DNA from: a virus
Virus record (IMG/VR): IMGVR_UViG_3300020411_002178
Span: 1-39,752 of that record
DNA: 39,752 nt
Direction: 5' to 3' (one strand)
The translations under genes were made by a program, and so were the position numbers. The notes under the pieces are model-generated. The model was given only the letters and a program-made list of their open reading frames with translations. It searched no databases and was not told the DNA's origin. Below, one piece after another: positions 1 to 9,233 of the stretch. How positions within the stretch are numbered: the first letter of the stretch is position 1; the number at the start of each line of letters is the position of its first letter.

Positions 1-1311
1 ACAAGAGGTCAATCAGGAACACAAGACGCAACACATACAGCTGGAGCTATTGTTCAACAAGCCGATACTTTTATTGGATGGGGTAATGCGGCTACATCAT
101 TAACAGACGGCCAACAATTACGATTATGGGGTAAAGATAATTTTGGTGAAGATTTAGTATTTAATGTTAATAATGGCGGTGTTTATTATTGGGATAAATC
201 AGGTGGAGTTTCTGCCCCGGCAGTTGCTTTATCTGCTAAAGCCGGAGCGGATGGATTTGCACCAACAGTAGCGACACAAGTTCTGGTTAGTGAACTTGGT
301 AAACATGTTATTTGCTTAGGAGCTAATGAACAAGGATCTAGCACACAAGATCCTATGCTTATTCGTTGGTCTGACACAGAAAATCCAAATATCTGGCAAG
401 TATTAAATGAAAACAATGCTGGTGATTATCGACTATCATCTGGTAGTAAAATTATTGGAGGGATTAAAACAAGACAAGAAATATTAATTTGGACCGACAC
501 AGCTTTATATGCCATGACTTATTCTGGTACAAATTTTGTTTTTAATTTTAGTTTGATGGATGAAGGCACTTCTATCTTATCACCTAATGCAGCTATCAAT
601 GCTAATAATGGTATCTTTTTTGCTGATAGTGAAAACTTTTATGTGTATACCGGTTCAGTTCAAACCTTGCCATGTAGTGTAAGAAATTATGTATTTAACG
701 ATATTAATATGTCACAACGCTACAAAGTTTTTGCTGCTAGAAATGAAAACTTTAATGAAGTGTCTTGGTTTTATCCAAGTGCTGATTCTACCGAAGTAAA
801 TAGATATGTAACTTATAATTATGTAGAAAGAACTTGGGCTGTAGGCACAATGGATAGAACAGCTTGGGATGATGTAGGAACTTCTGTTACTAATCCTATA
901 GCAGCCGGCACCAATAATTATATATATAACCAAGAAACTGGAGATGATGACGATGGATCTGCAATGACGGCTTATATTGAGTCAAGTGATATTGATATTG
1001 GAGCCGGTAATCAAATGATGTTTATCAGGCGTATATTGCCAGATATTTATTTTTATGGAACATCAGCTTCACAAGACATGAATATAATTGTAAAGGTTAG
1101 AGATTATTCATCTAGTTTGAATCCTCCAACAACAGATCAAACATTTACATTTCAAACCGGAGCGAGTAACAGCGGATCTACGGGATCACAACAATTATAT
1201 TCTCGCATCAGAAGTAGACAAGCTGCTTTTCGTTTTGAAAGCACTACTACAGGCCAACAATGGAGATTGGGAGGAGTAAGATTAGATATGAAACCGGATG
1301 GTAGAAGATGA
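1..1311 (+). CDS. Tail hub / head-closure-like structural protein, 5' end missing
   Basis: Frame 1 is open from the first base, so the gene starts before the window; 436 codons are visible. The protein is beta-rich with repeated aromatic/Gly blade-like segments (for example RWSDTENPNIWQ, EILIWTDTALYAM, FYVYTG, TLPCSVRNYVF). Its pattern resembles the tail accessory proteins typified by P22 gp10, which plug the portal-tail channel. The C-terminal part reads like a beta-sandwich ending in a basic tail. The stop overlaps the next start as ATGA, which places it first in the visible structural operon. The family assignment rests on remembered sequence style, not a search; a generic virion structural protein is the safe alternative. 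Confidence 0.65.
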   Translation, partial: TRGQSGTQDATHTAGAIVQQADTFIGWGNAATSLTDGQQLRLWGKDNFGEDLVFNVNNGGVYYWDKSGGVSAPAVALSAKAGADGFAPTVATQVLVSELGKHVICLGANEQGSSTQDPMLIRWSDTENPNIWQVLNENNAGDYRLSSGSKIIGGIKTRQEILIWTDTALYAMTYSGTNFVFNFSLMDEGTSILSPNAAINANNGIFFADSENFYVYTGSVQTLPCSVRNYVFNDINMSQRYKVFAARNENFNEVSWFYPSADSTEVNRYVTYNYVERTWAVGTMDRTAWDDVGTSVTNPIAAGTNNYIYNQETGDDDDGSAMTAYIESSDIDIGAGNQMMFIRRILPDIYFYGTSASQDMNIIVKVRDYSSSLNPPTTDQTFTFQTGASNSGSTGSQQLYSRIRSRQAAFRFESTTTGQQWRLGGVRLDMKPDGRR

Positions 1312-1484
1312 GCAGAACACCTGAACAAGTATTAACAAAAACAACTTTACCGTTACCGGAGAGCGAGTATCAAGAATCCTATTTTAGAAGGTTAGTAGGT
1401 GATATTCAAAGGATATTTACCAGCTTACAAACACCAGAGGAAACTAGAGAAGAGTCTGAGACTTTTTCTTGGTTTATAAGTTAA
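1308..1484 (+). CDS. Small hypothetical virion-operon protein (58 aa)
   Basis: A short gene that starts in an ATGA overlap with the preceding tail gene and stops in a TAATG overlap with the next one. This double coupling is the main evidence that it is real. The product is charged, with no membrane segment, and carries a central amphipathic stretch (YFRRLVGDIQRIFTSL). I recognise no family. Its position between structural genes suggests a minor virion or assembly protein. Confidence 0.7.
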   Translation: MSRTPEQVLTKTTLPLPESEYQESYFRRLVGDIQRIFTSLQTPEETREESETFSWFIS

Positions 1485-1813
1485 TGGCAAGAGCCTATTT
1501 AAATATTGTGAAAAATGGTTTATCATCGGGCGATAATACAATTTATACTTGCCCACAAGGTGGACAAGCTATAGTTAAAGTTGTAAATATATATAATACC
1601 TCTGGAGGAGCTGTAACAGTTTCTACAAAAGTATTAGATAGTTCCTCAACCACTACAGGTGTATGGAACGAAACATCAGTGTCTGCAAGCACACAAGAAC
1701 GAGTCCTTCAAAACGGAGAAGTTATAATTTTGGAGTCAAGTGACGTATTGAAAATAAACGCTGGGACAGGAACAGCAATAGATTCAATAGTTTCTTTACT
1801 TCAAATAACATGA
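1484..1813 (+). CDS. Small beta-rich structural protein (109 aa)
   Basis: The start chosen is the ATG inside the TAATG overlap at 1484. A start 15 bases further upstream would overlap the previous gene more and lacks support. The product is rich in Val, Thr, Ser and Gly in alternating hydrophobic patterns (TIYTCPQGGQAIVKVVNIYN, AVTVSTKVLDSSSTT), as expected of a small beta-sandwich. It has no signal peptide or membrane helix. Its place after a tail hub protein suggests a tail or decoration protein, but no family is recognised. Confidence 0.7.
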   Translation: MARAYLNIVKNGLSSGDNTIYTCPQGGQAIVKVVNIYNTSGGAVTVSTKVLDSSSTTTGVWNETSVSASTQERVLQNGEVIILESSDVLKINAGTGTAIDSIVSLLQIT

Positions 1814-1820
1814 GGACAAT

Positions 1821-2963
1821 ATGGCGTGGTATGATTTTATTCTAGATACTGGTAAACAATTTTTTAAACCGCAAAACTTACTTAACTCTTTAGGCACCGC
1901 AGGTATTATGCAATTGTTTGGTGGTGATAGTGATGATTTTAAAAGAAATTTCTTATTAAGTAATTTATCACGATCTATGAATCCTTTATCATTAAGCGCT
2001 AAAGATAAGCAAAAAGCTTTTGCAAAATTAAGTCCTAAAGAAAAACAAGAATATACAAATTTAGCTCGTTCTGGAACTTTAAAAAAAGAAGACTTTCAGA
2101 CTTTTAAAGATTTAGGTGTTATTAAGCCTGGAGCATTTAATACTTACGAAGATTATTTACAATACTTTCAATCGAAACAAGCTCCTTCAGCGGGACAAGA
2201 TTTACCTGATTTTACTCCAACAGGAGAACCTAAATTAATGTATACATCTATGGGTGGTGGATCTAATCAACCTTCCCAACAAATAAGTACAACTTCTTAT
2301 AAAGGTTTTAGCGATCCAGCTGGTATATTGAGTTTACCTCAATCTCAAAAAACAAGTCGCGGTGGCGCACCAAATTATGAAATAACAGAAGGTCCGGGAG
2401 GAACACAACGGTATTACGATCCAAAGAGCGGAAAAGAATTTATTCTTGGTGGTGATGGAAAAGTAAGTATGATAAGTCAAGGCAGTCCTCAAGCCCCCGG
2501 CTTTGGACAAGGAGGATTTAATTTTAATCAAGGTATTGGTGGATTGAATCAAGGATTTTTTGGACCACATCTTCAAAACTTTGATCAGATTATGATGAAT
2601 AAACTTTTATTAGAGGCTATTAATCCTGATTATTACAAGAAAAGAGATTTTGCAGCGGAGGCTGAAGAAAGAGATAAGAGATTAAGAAGAGAATTTAGAG
2701 CAGAAAGTTTAGATCCAATGATGTCAGGTTTTGCACGCAACATGCGTCCACGAGGATATAGCTCTGGTGGTATCACTGATTTAACAGACGGTGGAGAATC
2801 GGCTGGCCCCGGAACAGGAACTTCGGATTCTATCCCGGCTTTATTATCTGATGGAGAATTTGTTATGACAGCTGAGGCGGTAAGAAATATGGGTAATGGT
2901 TCACGAGAAAAAGGAACTCGTAAAATGTATGATTTAATGAATAGTTTAGAAAGAAAAGCATAA
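1821..2963 (+). CDS. Structural protein with C-terminal DGEFVMTA module (380 aa)
   Basis: Starts 7 bases after the previous stop behind a GAGG Shine-Dalgarno. The N-terminal part is hydrophilic and helical, and residues 200-240 are Gly/Gln-rich. The C-terminal 60 residues contain GGITDL, then SDSIPALLSDGEFVMTAEAV, then a short Gly/Arg stretch and a helix. This end module recurs in structural proteins of many uncultured marine phages, but I know of no assigned function. The stop overlaps the next start by one base (TAATG). It is probably an internal or minor virion protein, judged from context. Confidence 0.7.
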   Translation: MAWYDFILDTGKQFFKPQNLLNSLGTAGIMQLFGGDSDDFKRNFLLSNLSRSMNPLSLSAKDKQKAFAKLSPKEKQEYTNLARSGTLKKEDFQTFKDLGVIKPGAFNTYEDYLQYFQSKQAPSAGQDLPDFTPTGEPKLMYTSMGGGSNQPSQQISTTSYKGFSDPAGILSLPQSQKTSRGGAPNYEITEGPGGTQRYYDPKSGKEFILGGDGKVSMISQGSPQAPGFGQGGFNFNQGIGGLNQGFFGPHLQNFDQIMMNKLLLEAINPDYYKKRDFAAEAEERDKRLRREFRAESLDPMMSGFARNMRPRGYSSGGITDLTDGGESAGPGTGTSDSIPALLSDGEFVMTAEAVRNMGNGSREKGTRKMYDLMNSLERKA

Positions 2964-4051
2964 TGGCTGAAGTAGGACAATCACAACAAACATATATGGA
3001 TCCTGTAAAAAGGGAATTACTTAATTTCTTAGTGCAACAGTCTATGGGTTTAATTAGCGGAATGCAACCTAAGTTAGACGATCAAGGGAATATTATTTAT
3101 GGTACGCGAAAAGATTCTTTAGGAAATCCTTTACCAGAAATGGAATATGTAGGAAGACCTTTTTCACAAGATGCCGTTACTAAACAAGTTGCACCCTTAA
3201 CTGGATTAGAAACCTCCGCTTACCAAGCTGCTGGCGCTGGAGTCGGTCAATTTCTTCCTTACTTACAAGATGCAAGAAGACTGTATGGCGAGGCGGGAGC
3301 GCTAGAAAGAGAGCGAGTACCATTTGTTACAGAAGGTATATTAGGTACCCGTAAAGGAATGGATTTAGTCGAAAGCGCATTACCTTACTATCAAGGAATT
3401 GCTGACGAAAATAGATTTACAGAACAAGTTGCTGATAGATTAACAAAGAGATTAGAAGATAATGAAGCTAGACAATTAAGTAATTTAGCACGAAGTGCTG
3501 GTGGATCTGGAGCTTTAGGCGGAAGTCGTTACGGAATAGAAAGAGCTAATATACAAGAAGGAACTCAAGAAGCTTTAGCTGATAGTTTAGCAAACTTGTA
3601 TAACACAAATTTTCAAAATCAAAGACAAGCTGAACAAGTTGCGGCCCAAGGCATAAGTAGTTTAGGCAGCACATATGGAACTATGGCAAGAGCTGTTCCC
3701 TCTGTTGCTCAAGGATATGGATCTGTAGCAACTGGACTTGGATCTTTAGCTGGTAACTTTGCTCAATTAGGTCAAACAGGACAACAAATGTATGGACAAG
3801 ATTTAAATACAGCTAGAACATATGGGCAATCATTAAGAGATTATAACCAAAGTTTATTAGACACACGACAATCTAATTTATATGCTGAACAATCTTTACC
3901 GTTCCAGTTATTAGGTTATATGTCAGGTGTTACAGGAAGTTTACCAAATAATCCTTACACTATATCAACTCCATTACCCAACCAAGGCGATAGCTATGGA
4001 ATGGCATCCGGTATAGCTGGCGTAGGTCCGTTTAGTGGAGGGAGTGTATAA
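2963..4051 (+). CDS. Internal virion-type protein (362 aa)
   Basis: Coupled on both sides by TAATG overlaps. The product is helical and rich in Ala, Gln and Gly. Residues 95-200 are strongly charged and coiled-coil-like, with a Gly/Ser loop (SAGGSGALGGSRYG) in the middle. From about residue 225 there are repeated small-residue segments ending in a long Gln/Asn-rich helix, followed by a flexible Pro/Gly tail. Proteins of this style follow the tail genes in podovirus-like marine phages and are candidates for ejection proteins. No catalytic motif is seen. Confidence 0.65.
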   Translation: MAEVGQSQQTYMDPVKRELLNFLVQQSMGLISGMQPKLDDQGNIIYGTRKDSLGNPLPEMEYVGRPFSQDAVTKQVAPLTGLETSAYQAAGAGVGQFLPYLQDARRLYGEAGALERERVPFVTEGILGTRKGMDLVESALPYYQGIADENRFTEQVADRLTKRLEDNEARQLSNLARSAGGSGALGGSRYGIERANIQEGTQEALADSLANLYNTNFQNQRQAEQVAAQGISSLGSTYGTMARAVPSVAQGYGSVATGLGSLAGNFAQLGQTGQQMYGQDLNTARTYGQSLRDYNQSLLDTRQSNLYAEQSLPFQLLGYMSGVTGSLPNNPYTISTPLPNQGDSYGMASGIAGVGPFSGGSV

Positions 4052-5592
4052 TGCATAAACCTTGGCATCAAAGATCTATGATGAAATATAATGTTGGTGG
4101 ATCCGTACCAAGAGTTCCGGGTGGCCGAAGAGTTATGTTACCGGGAACTATAGAAACAGAAGAAGTTATTACTTTTGATGATCAAGGGCGTCCAAGATTT
4201 TTAGTTGAAAGTAGAAGAGGTGGTCATGCTGGTAGGAGAAAAGAGCTTGCTAATAGAAAACTGATAGAAGGTATTCTTTCTAATCTTCCTACTATAACTA
4301 GGGAAGCACCAAATCCTAGAGGTCAATCAATAACAAAAAGAGATTATCGACCATTAGGAATTTTAGGTCTTAATGTTAGCGAAGGATTGTTTGATACTCA
4401 AAAAAGAGATAGAGCTATTGCTCAATATCTTCAAGCAAACCCTGATCGATACACTACAATTATGGAAAGATTTGACGGAGATATAAATAAACTGTCAGAA
4501 TATCTTTCATCTGATGAAGTTACAGAAGAAGACATTGAATTATTTAATCCTGAACTTACCGAAAATCTTGAGATAGCAAGTGGCACTACTGAAAACCCAG
4601 ATGAGAGTGGTGCAACAACAGTTAGCACTGAAGAAGAACAAACAGACGAAAATACAGAACCAACTCCAGAAGAGCCAAAAGAAGAAACAGTGGAAGATTT
4701 TGTGAATCGCATAAGTACAGAATCTTTTATTGAGAGAAGTCCAGAATACAGACCGGAGGCAATACGAGCTGGTAATGTAGCTCAAATGTATGGTGAAATT
4801 GCTCCAGGTCAGGTAGGTGGTTTTGGTCCGGGACTGTCCCGCGGAGCGCGGACAGCGGAGCTGCGCCAGCAAGGTATTGAAGATAAAGAAAGAGAATACG
4901 AAAAAGAAAGAGCAATAGAGATGGCTAAGTTAGCTGCTGAACCTAAATATGGAAAGTTAGTTGATTTTAAATTAGGTCCTCTAGGAGACAGTAATTTAGT
5001 ATTACAAAAATATGTAAGTAAAACCCCTGGATCAAGAGAGTCTTTAGCAGCAGAAGGATCCGCTGCTATGGTGGTTAATGAAGTTTATAATGGCATAAAA
5101 AATATTAATGCTGGTTTATCTAAAATTAATTGGTTAAAGCAAAATGCTGACGGCGCAACTGGTGGGCCGGCTGCCCTTAAATCTTTTGCCGAAAAAGCAG
5201 CGCAAGCTTTAGGAATTTCATTACCTGCGGGACAATACACTACTCAAAAAGCTGTCGTTGATTTTCTTCAATTAGAATATGCTAAACAATTATTGGGAGA
5301 AGGCGGTAAAACAATATCTAATGAAGAAAGGCAAATGGTTAAAGACGCTTTAGGCCAACCAGGAGTATTTAATACAGTATCTGAGATGTTAGTAAAACTA
5401 GGAGAAGTGGAAGACAGACTAACTCGTAATTTAAAAGAGCATGAAAGATTTATAAATAATGCAGCAGCCGAACATCCATCTATCAATGATGCACTAATTA
5501 CTTATCAAGAAAATATAGGTGTTAGACCATCTTCTCAAAAACCAGTAGACGAAATGTCCGAAGAAGAAATTGATGCTGAGCTAAAAGGTTAA
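4051..5592 (+). CDS. Structural protein with acidic linker (513 aa)
   Basis: Starts in a TAATG overlap. The N-terminus holds a YNVGGSVPRVPGG motif resembling GG-V motifs in other structural proteins of this phage. Residues about 150-215 form a very acidic Glu/Thr/Pro-rich linker. The C-terminal half (from about residue 300) is helical, with VVDFLQLEYAKQLLGEGGKT and a long charged coiled coil. A short GC-rich hairpin lies in the coding sequence at 4834-4855. The next gene follows after two bases. This is probably an ejection or internal virion protein; no enzyme motif is visible. Confidence 0.65.
   Translation: MHKPWHQRSMMKYNVGGSVPRVPGGRRVMLPGTIETEEVITFDDQGRPRFLVESRRGGHAGRRKELANRKLIEGILSNLPTITREAPNPRGQSITKRDYRPLGILGLNVSEGLFDTQKRDRAIAQYLQANPDRYTTIMERFDGDINKLSEYLSSDEVTEEDIELFNPELTENLEIASGTTENPDESGATTVSTEEEQTDENTEPTPEEPKEETVEDFVNRISTESFIERSPEYRPEAIRAGNVAQMYGEIAPGQVGGFGPGLSRGARTAELRQQGIEDKEREYEKERAIEMAKLAAEPKYGKLVDFKLGPLGDSNLVLQKYVSKTPGSRESLAAEGSAAMVVNEVYNGIKNINAGLSKINWLKQNADGATGGPAALKSFAEKAAQALGISLPAGQYTTQKAVVDFLQLEYAKQLLGEGGKTISNEERQMVKDALGQPGVFNTVSEMLVKLGEVEDRLTRNLKEHERFINNAAAEHPSINDALITYQENIGVRPSSQKPVDEMSEEEIDAELKG
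4834..4855. repeat. GC-rich hairpin inside coding sequence
   Basis: Arms CTGTCCCGC and GCG(C)GGACAG pair as nine base pairs with one bulged C around a GGA loop. The tract is far more GC-rich than the surrounding gene and is read in frame. It is one of several similar stems within genes (16154, 18989, 23060, 32247, 34715). Confidence 0.6.
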
Positions 5593-5594
5593 TT

Positions 5595-8500
5595 ATGGCT
5601 GATACCTTAGAATTAAAAAGAAAAAGATTAATGTTAAAAAGACAGCGAGAGTCTAATAGCGGTAATCCCAATGTTGAATCTTTTTTTAAATCAGCTCAAG
5701 TATCAGACATTCCTCAAACACAAGGAACAGATCCATCTCAATATGTAGATCCAAATATTGCACGTTCTTCTGAAAGAGAAAAATATGACACTGATGTTGA
5801 TTATTCAAGTGGAATAAAAAATCAAGGATTTCGCTTACGATTTTCTAATTTAAATACCGACAAAGAAAGAGCTTTATTATTAAACAAAGAATTAGGCCCT
5901 CAAAAAGAATTTTGGGATGTAGATAGATCGGGAAGATTTATTCTTACCACTGCCGGGAGACAAAAATTAGGTGATGAAGGAGAAGGTAAAATAGCTATTG
6001 ATGAGGAGGGATTGAGCTGGAGTGATGTTACAGATTTTGTTGGTCAAGCTGGTCTTCCCATTTTAGGTTCTATTTTAGGAACAGTAGGAGCTGTCATAGC
6101 TGCACCTGTTGCCGCTCCATTGCTAGCGGCAAGTGCGGGAGCGGGGCTAGGAGCTGGTTTGTTTTCTTTTGCAGATGAAATACAACAAAAAGCACGAGGT
6201 GTAGCAGATGAAGATTTTAATGAATATGGAAAAAGAGCGGCAATAGAATCAGCTTTAGGTGCTGGCGGTGAACTAGTTGGCGGTGTTCTTTTTAATACTA
6301 TTAGAAGATTAGTTAAAAAGAGTGGCGGAACCGGAACCGGTCTTGTTAAAGATGTATTTTTAGGTAAAGGTGCTACAGAAGAAGGAATTGAAAGAGCAGC
6401 TCAATTAAGAAGTTTAGTTGATGAAGGATATACACCTGATATTACAGCCGAAGGATTAAGCAACAGACCTATTATGGGCATTAATGTAAGAATAGCTGAA
6501 ACACTTTTCCCCGGTAGAATAGAAGAAAATGCTCAAGTTTTAAGAAAAAGAATAGCCGATCAATTATTTGATGGAAGAGAAGATTTTTTAGATATTAAAG
6601 CTTTAGAAGAAATGGTAGAGCAATTTGAAAAAGGAAAATTAAGAATTGGAAGTGAAACAGTAGAACTAGCAGAACAAGATATTAAAAATTATCTTACTTC
6701 AGCTTATGATAATATTTTACAAAAGGTGGAAACAGAAGGATTTGATCCAGCTCAAGCAGCTAAACAATTAAGTGAAGTGCAACAAGCTTTTCATAAAACA
6801 ATGGATGATACATTTTTAGCTATCGACATAGATATGGGAATGGCAAATAGTAAGTTACTTGAAATTGAGGATTTAGGAAAAACTTTAGAAGAATTTGATG
6901 ATACTATAGTTTTAAAAACACAAACTCCATTAGATGGAGGTGGGCCTGTTGGTCCCGCTTTTATAGCACCAACAAATTTTAAAAATATGTTAAATGCTAC
7001 TTTGGAACAATCGGGAGGAGATCCAAACATAATATCTAACACAATCATTAAAAAGATTTTAGAACCAGATCCTGAAAAAGGAGGTCTTTCTCATTTAACT
7101 TTAAGACAAGTAAATTCGATAAGAAAATATATAAATGGTTATGATGCAGAAAAAGCTATTGGTGGAGATGCTTCAACATTTGGATTAGGAAAATTAAGAG
7201 AGGCTTTAGATGATGATATTGCTCTTGCAGCTAATAAAATAAGAGATGTTAATACATCTTTAAAAGGTAAAGCTAAACTTAATAACGATGAAAAACTTTT
7301 AAGCGATGCTTTTAAACAAATGGAAAAAAGCGTAAATGATTTAGAAAAAGCTCAATTAAATTATGCAGACTTCATGACGCATCAGGATGACGCATCCATT
7401 AGGGCTATGGTTCGTAGTGTAGTAAATGGTGAAAGTGCGACCGGAGATTATATAAATACCTTATTAAATGATCCTAATGCAATGGCTAAATTTTTAAGTG
7501 GAATAAGAAAAGCAAAATCAAGTGAAGGATTTAAAGGTGTCCAAGGTAATTTAGCTGAACCACCAACATTTACAAGAGGAGAACAAGCAACTTTAGAAAG
7601 CTTTGCTACTAGATCCGGAAAAACTTTAGAAGAAGTAGTAGATGATGTTACTCAAAAAATGGAAACTCCTGGCGCTCTTAAGACACAAGATGAAATAACA
7701 ATAAAAAACATTATAGAAAGAAGTAATACACGAAAACAAAACTTTGAAGAGTTTGGTAGATCTATGACAGATACATTACCAGCTTTAGAAGATAAAAGTA
7801 TTGAAATATTACAAAAGAAATTTTTTCAGAACGCAATTAAAAAAGCAACTGTTGATGGTAAATTTGATGTAAGAAAATTTGGACAATACATAGATAGTTT
7901 TAATGCTAAACCTAGAGTTGCAAAAGGATCTGAACCGGGAACAGCCGGAGCGGGATTTATAGATAAATCTTTTGAAAATAAAACTTTTTTTGAAATGCTT
8001 TTTCCTGATGGAAAAGGTATGGAGATGATAGAAAGTATTCAAAAATTAAATAGAAATATTGCTGACGGAGAAATCGATAATTTTACATTTATAGCTGATG
8101 ATCTTCTTTTAGATAGCACAGCCCCTAACGCAGGTGGTGTTCAAATAGATGAATTAATTAGTAGGTTAAAAGAAGGAAAAGAATTATCAGAAACTTTAGT
8201 TGGGCCTCAATCTGCAAAAATGACAGATCTTGCAGAAAACCAAACAGGAGGTCAAGCGCTACGTTATATTGCGGGGAGAAGTCCCGGCGAACAAGTGCAA
8301 TATTTTAGAGCAGCTGATAAACATATAAAAAAATTAAGAGAGGCTGGGAAAAATAATTTAGCTGATGAATATGATGCATTTAGAACTAATGCAAGAGATT
8401 TATTATTAGCACGCTTAATTGATAAAGGATCTGGAAATGCTACCGATGATGTATTTAATGCTTTAGATCCTAGAAAATTAGGAAGAATATTGTCGGGTGA

Positions 8501-9233
8501 TGGAAAAATAGCTGGATATACAGATTCCGAATTAGATGAAATTTTTGGTGCAGGTATGGATTTCACTAATAAAAAAATATTTGGTAAACAACCTAAAAGT
8601 TTTAGAGAGGCAATTGATTTAATAAGAGAAGAAGCTGAATTAGTTTCTTCATTAGGAGGGGCAAAAAAACAACGGGGCGTAGGACTACAAGCAGCTACAG
8701 CATCTACTAATGTTGCTGGTGGTTTTTTAGGAGGAAACAGAAGACAAGCATGGAACGGTTTAACAAAAATAGGAAGAGCATTGGTAATGGCTCGTACAAT
8801 TCAATCGCCAGCCTACATGAGATGGGCGCTTACTCCTCCTAAAACTTTAGCACAAATGAAAAAAGCTAGAGTAGCTTTACGCGATGCTTTTATCCAAAGT
8901 TTAAATAGAGTTGTAGGATCTGGAAGTAAAGCTGCTGTTGGTGAAGTTAATGAATTAATTCAAGAAGAGGTAAAACCTCGTGTAGAAGAAGTGACAGAAA
9001 GAGTAACTGAATCTGTAAGACCAGAAACACAAGGTGGTCCAGAAGTAGAAAGAGATGAAAGAGCTGTAGAAATACAAACTCCTCGAATGCCTATACCTTC
9101 TCCTCAAGAAATATCTTTACGCGGTCCAGCAATGGATTTATCTTCAGGTAATATAGAACGAGATATTGCACTTGGGGCTGCGGGAACGAATCCGACAACA
9201 CAAGCACTATTAAGAGCAAGAGGTAGAGCATAA
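5595..9233 (+). CDS. Very large internal virion protein (1212 aa)
   Basis: The largest gene in the window. It starts two bases after the previous stop and ends in a TAATG overlap. Residues about 145-200 form a long Gly/Ala hydrophobic segment (GQAGLPILGSILGTVGAVIA and an Ala/Gly helix) that could insert in a membrane. The rest is helical and highly charged, with no recognisable lytic transglycosylase or polymerase motif. The size, one membrane-active segment and the position in a run of large virion genes fit an ejection protein that helps DNA cross the envelope (T7 gp16-like by analogy, not by visible homology). The last 150 residues hold a Glu-rich linker. Confidence 0.65.
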   Translation: MADTLELKRKRLMLKRQRESNSGNPNVESFFKSAQVSDIPQTQGTDPSQYVDPNIARSSEREKYDTDVDYSSGIKNQGFRLRFSNLNTDKERALLLNKELGPQKEFWDVDRSGRFILTTAGRQKLGDEGEGKIAIDEEGLSWSDVTDFVGQAGLPILGSILGTVGAVIAAPVAAPLLAASAGAGLGAGLFSFADEIQQKARGVADEDFNEYGKRAAIESALGAGGELVGGVLFNTIRRLVKKSGGTGTGLVKDVFLGKGATEEGIERAAQLRSLVDEGYTPDITAEGLSNRPIMGINVRIAETLFPGRIEENAQVLRKRIADQLFDGREDFLDIKALEEMVEQFEKGKLRIGSETVELAEQDIKNYLTSAYDNILQKVETEGFDPAQAAKQLSEVQQAFHKTMDDTFLAIDIDMGMANSKLLEIEDLGKTLEEFDDTIVLKTQTPLDGGGPVGPAFIAPTNFKNMLNATLEQSGGDPNIISNTIIKKILEPDPEKGGLSHLTLRQVNSIRKYINGYDAEKAIGGDASTFGLGKLREALDDDIALAANKIRDVNTSLKGKAKLNNDEKLLSDAFKQMEKSVNDLEKAQLNYADFMTHQDDASIRAMVRSVVNGESATGDYINTLLNDPNAMAKFLSGIRKAKSSEGFKGVQGNLAEPPTFTRGEQATLESFATRSGKTLEEVVDDVTQKMETPGALKTQDEITIKNIIERSNTRKQNFEEFGRSMTDTLPALEDKSIEILQKKFFQNAIKKATVDGKFDVRKFGQYIDSFNAKPRVAKGSEPGTAGAGFIDKSFENKTFFEMLFPDGKGMEMIESIQKLNRNIADGEIDNFTFIADDLLLDSTAPNAGGVQIDELISRLKEGKELSETLVGPQSAKMTDLAENQTGGQALRYIAGRSPGEQVQYFRAADKHIKKLREAGKNNLADEYDAFRTNARDLLLARLIDKGSGNATDDVFNALDPRKLGRILSGDGKIAGYTDSELDEIFGAGMDFTNKKIFGKQPKSFREAIDLIREEAELVSSLGGAKKQRGVGLQAATASTNVAGGFLGGNRRQAWNGLTKIGRALVMARTIQSPAYMRWALTPPKTLAQMKKARVALRDAFIQSLNRVVGSGSKAAVGEVNELIQEEVKPRVEEVTERVTESVRPETQGGPEVERDERAVEIQTPRMPIPSPQEISLRGPAMDLSSGNIERDIALGAAGTNPTTQALLRARGRA

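Noticed and set aside
7366-7407. Direct repeat ATGACGCAT in the 1212-residue gene
   Set aside because: Two short copies only, within coding sequence and without further structure.
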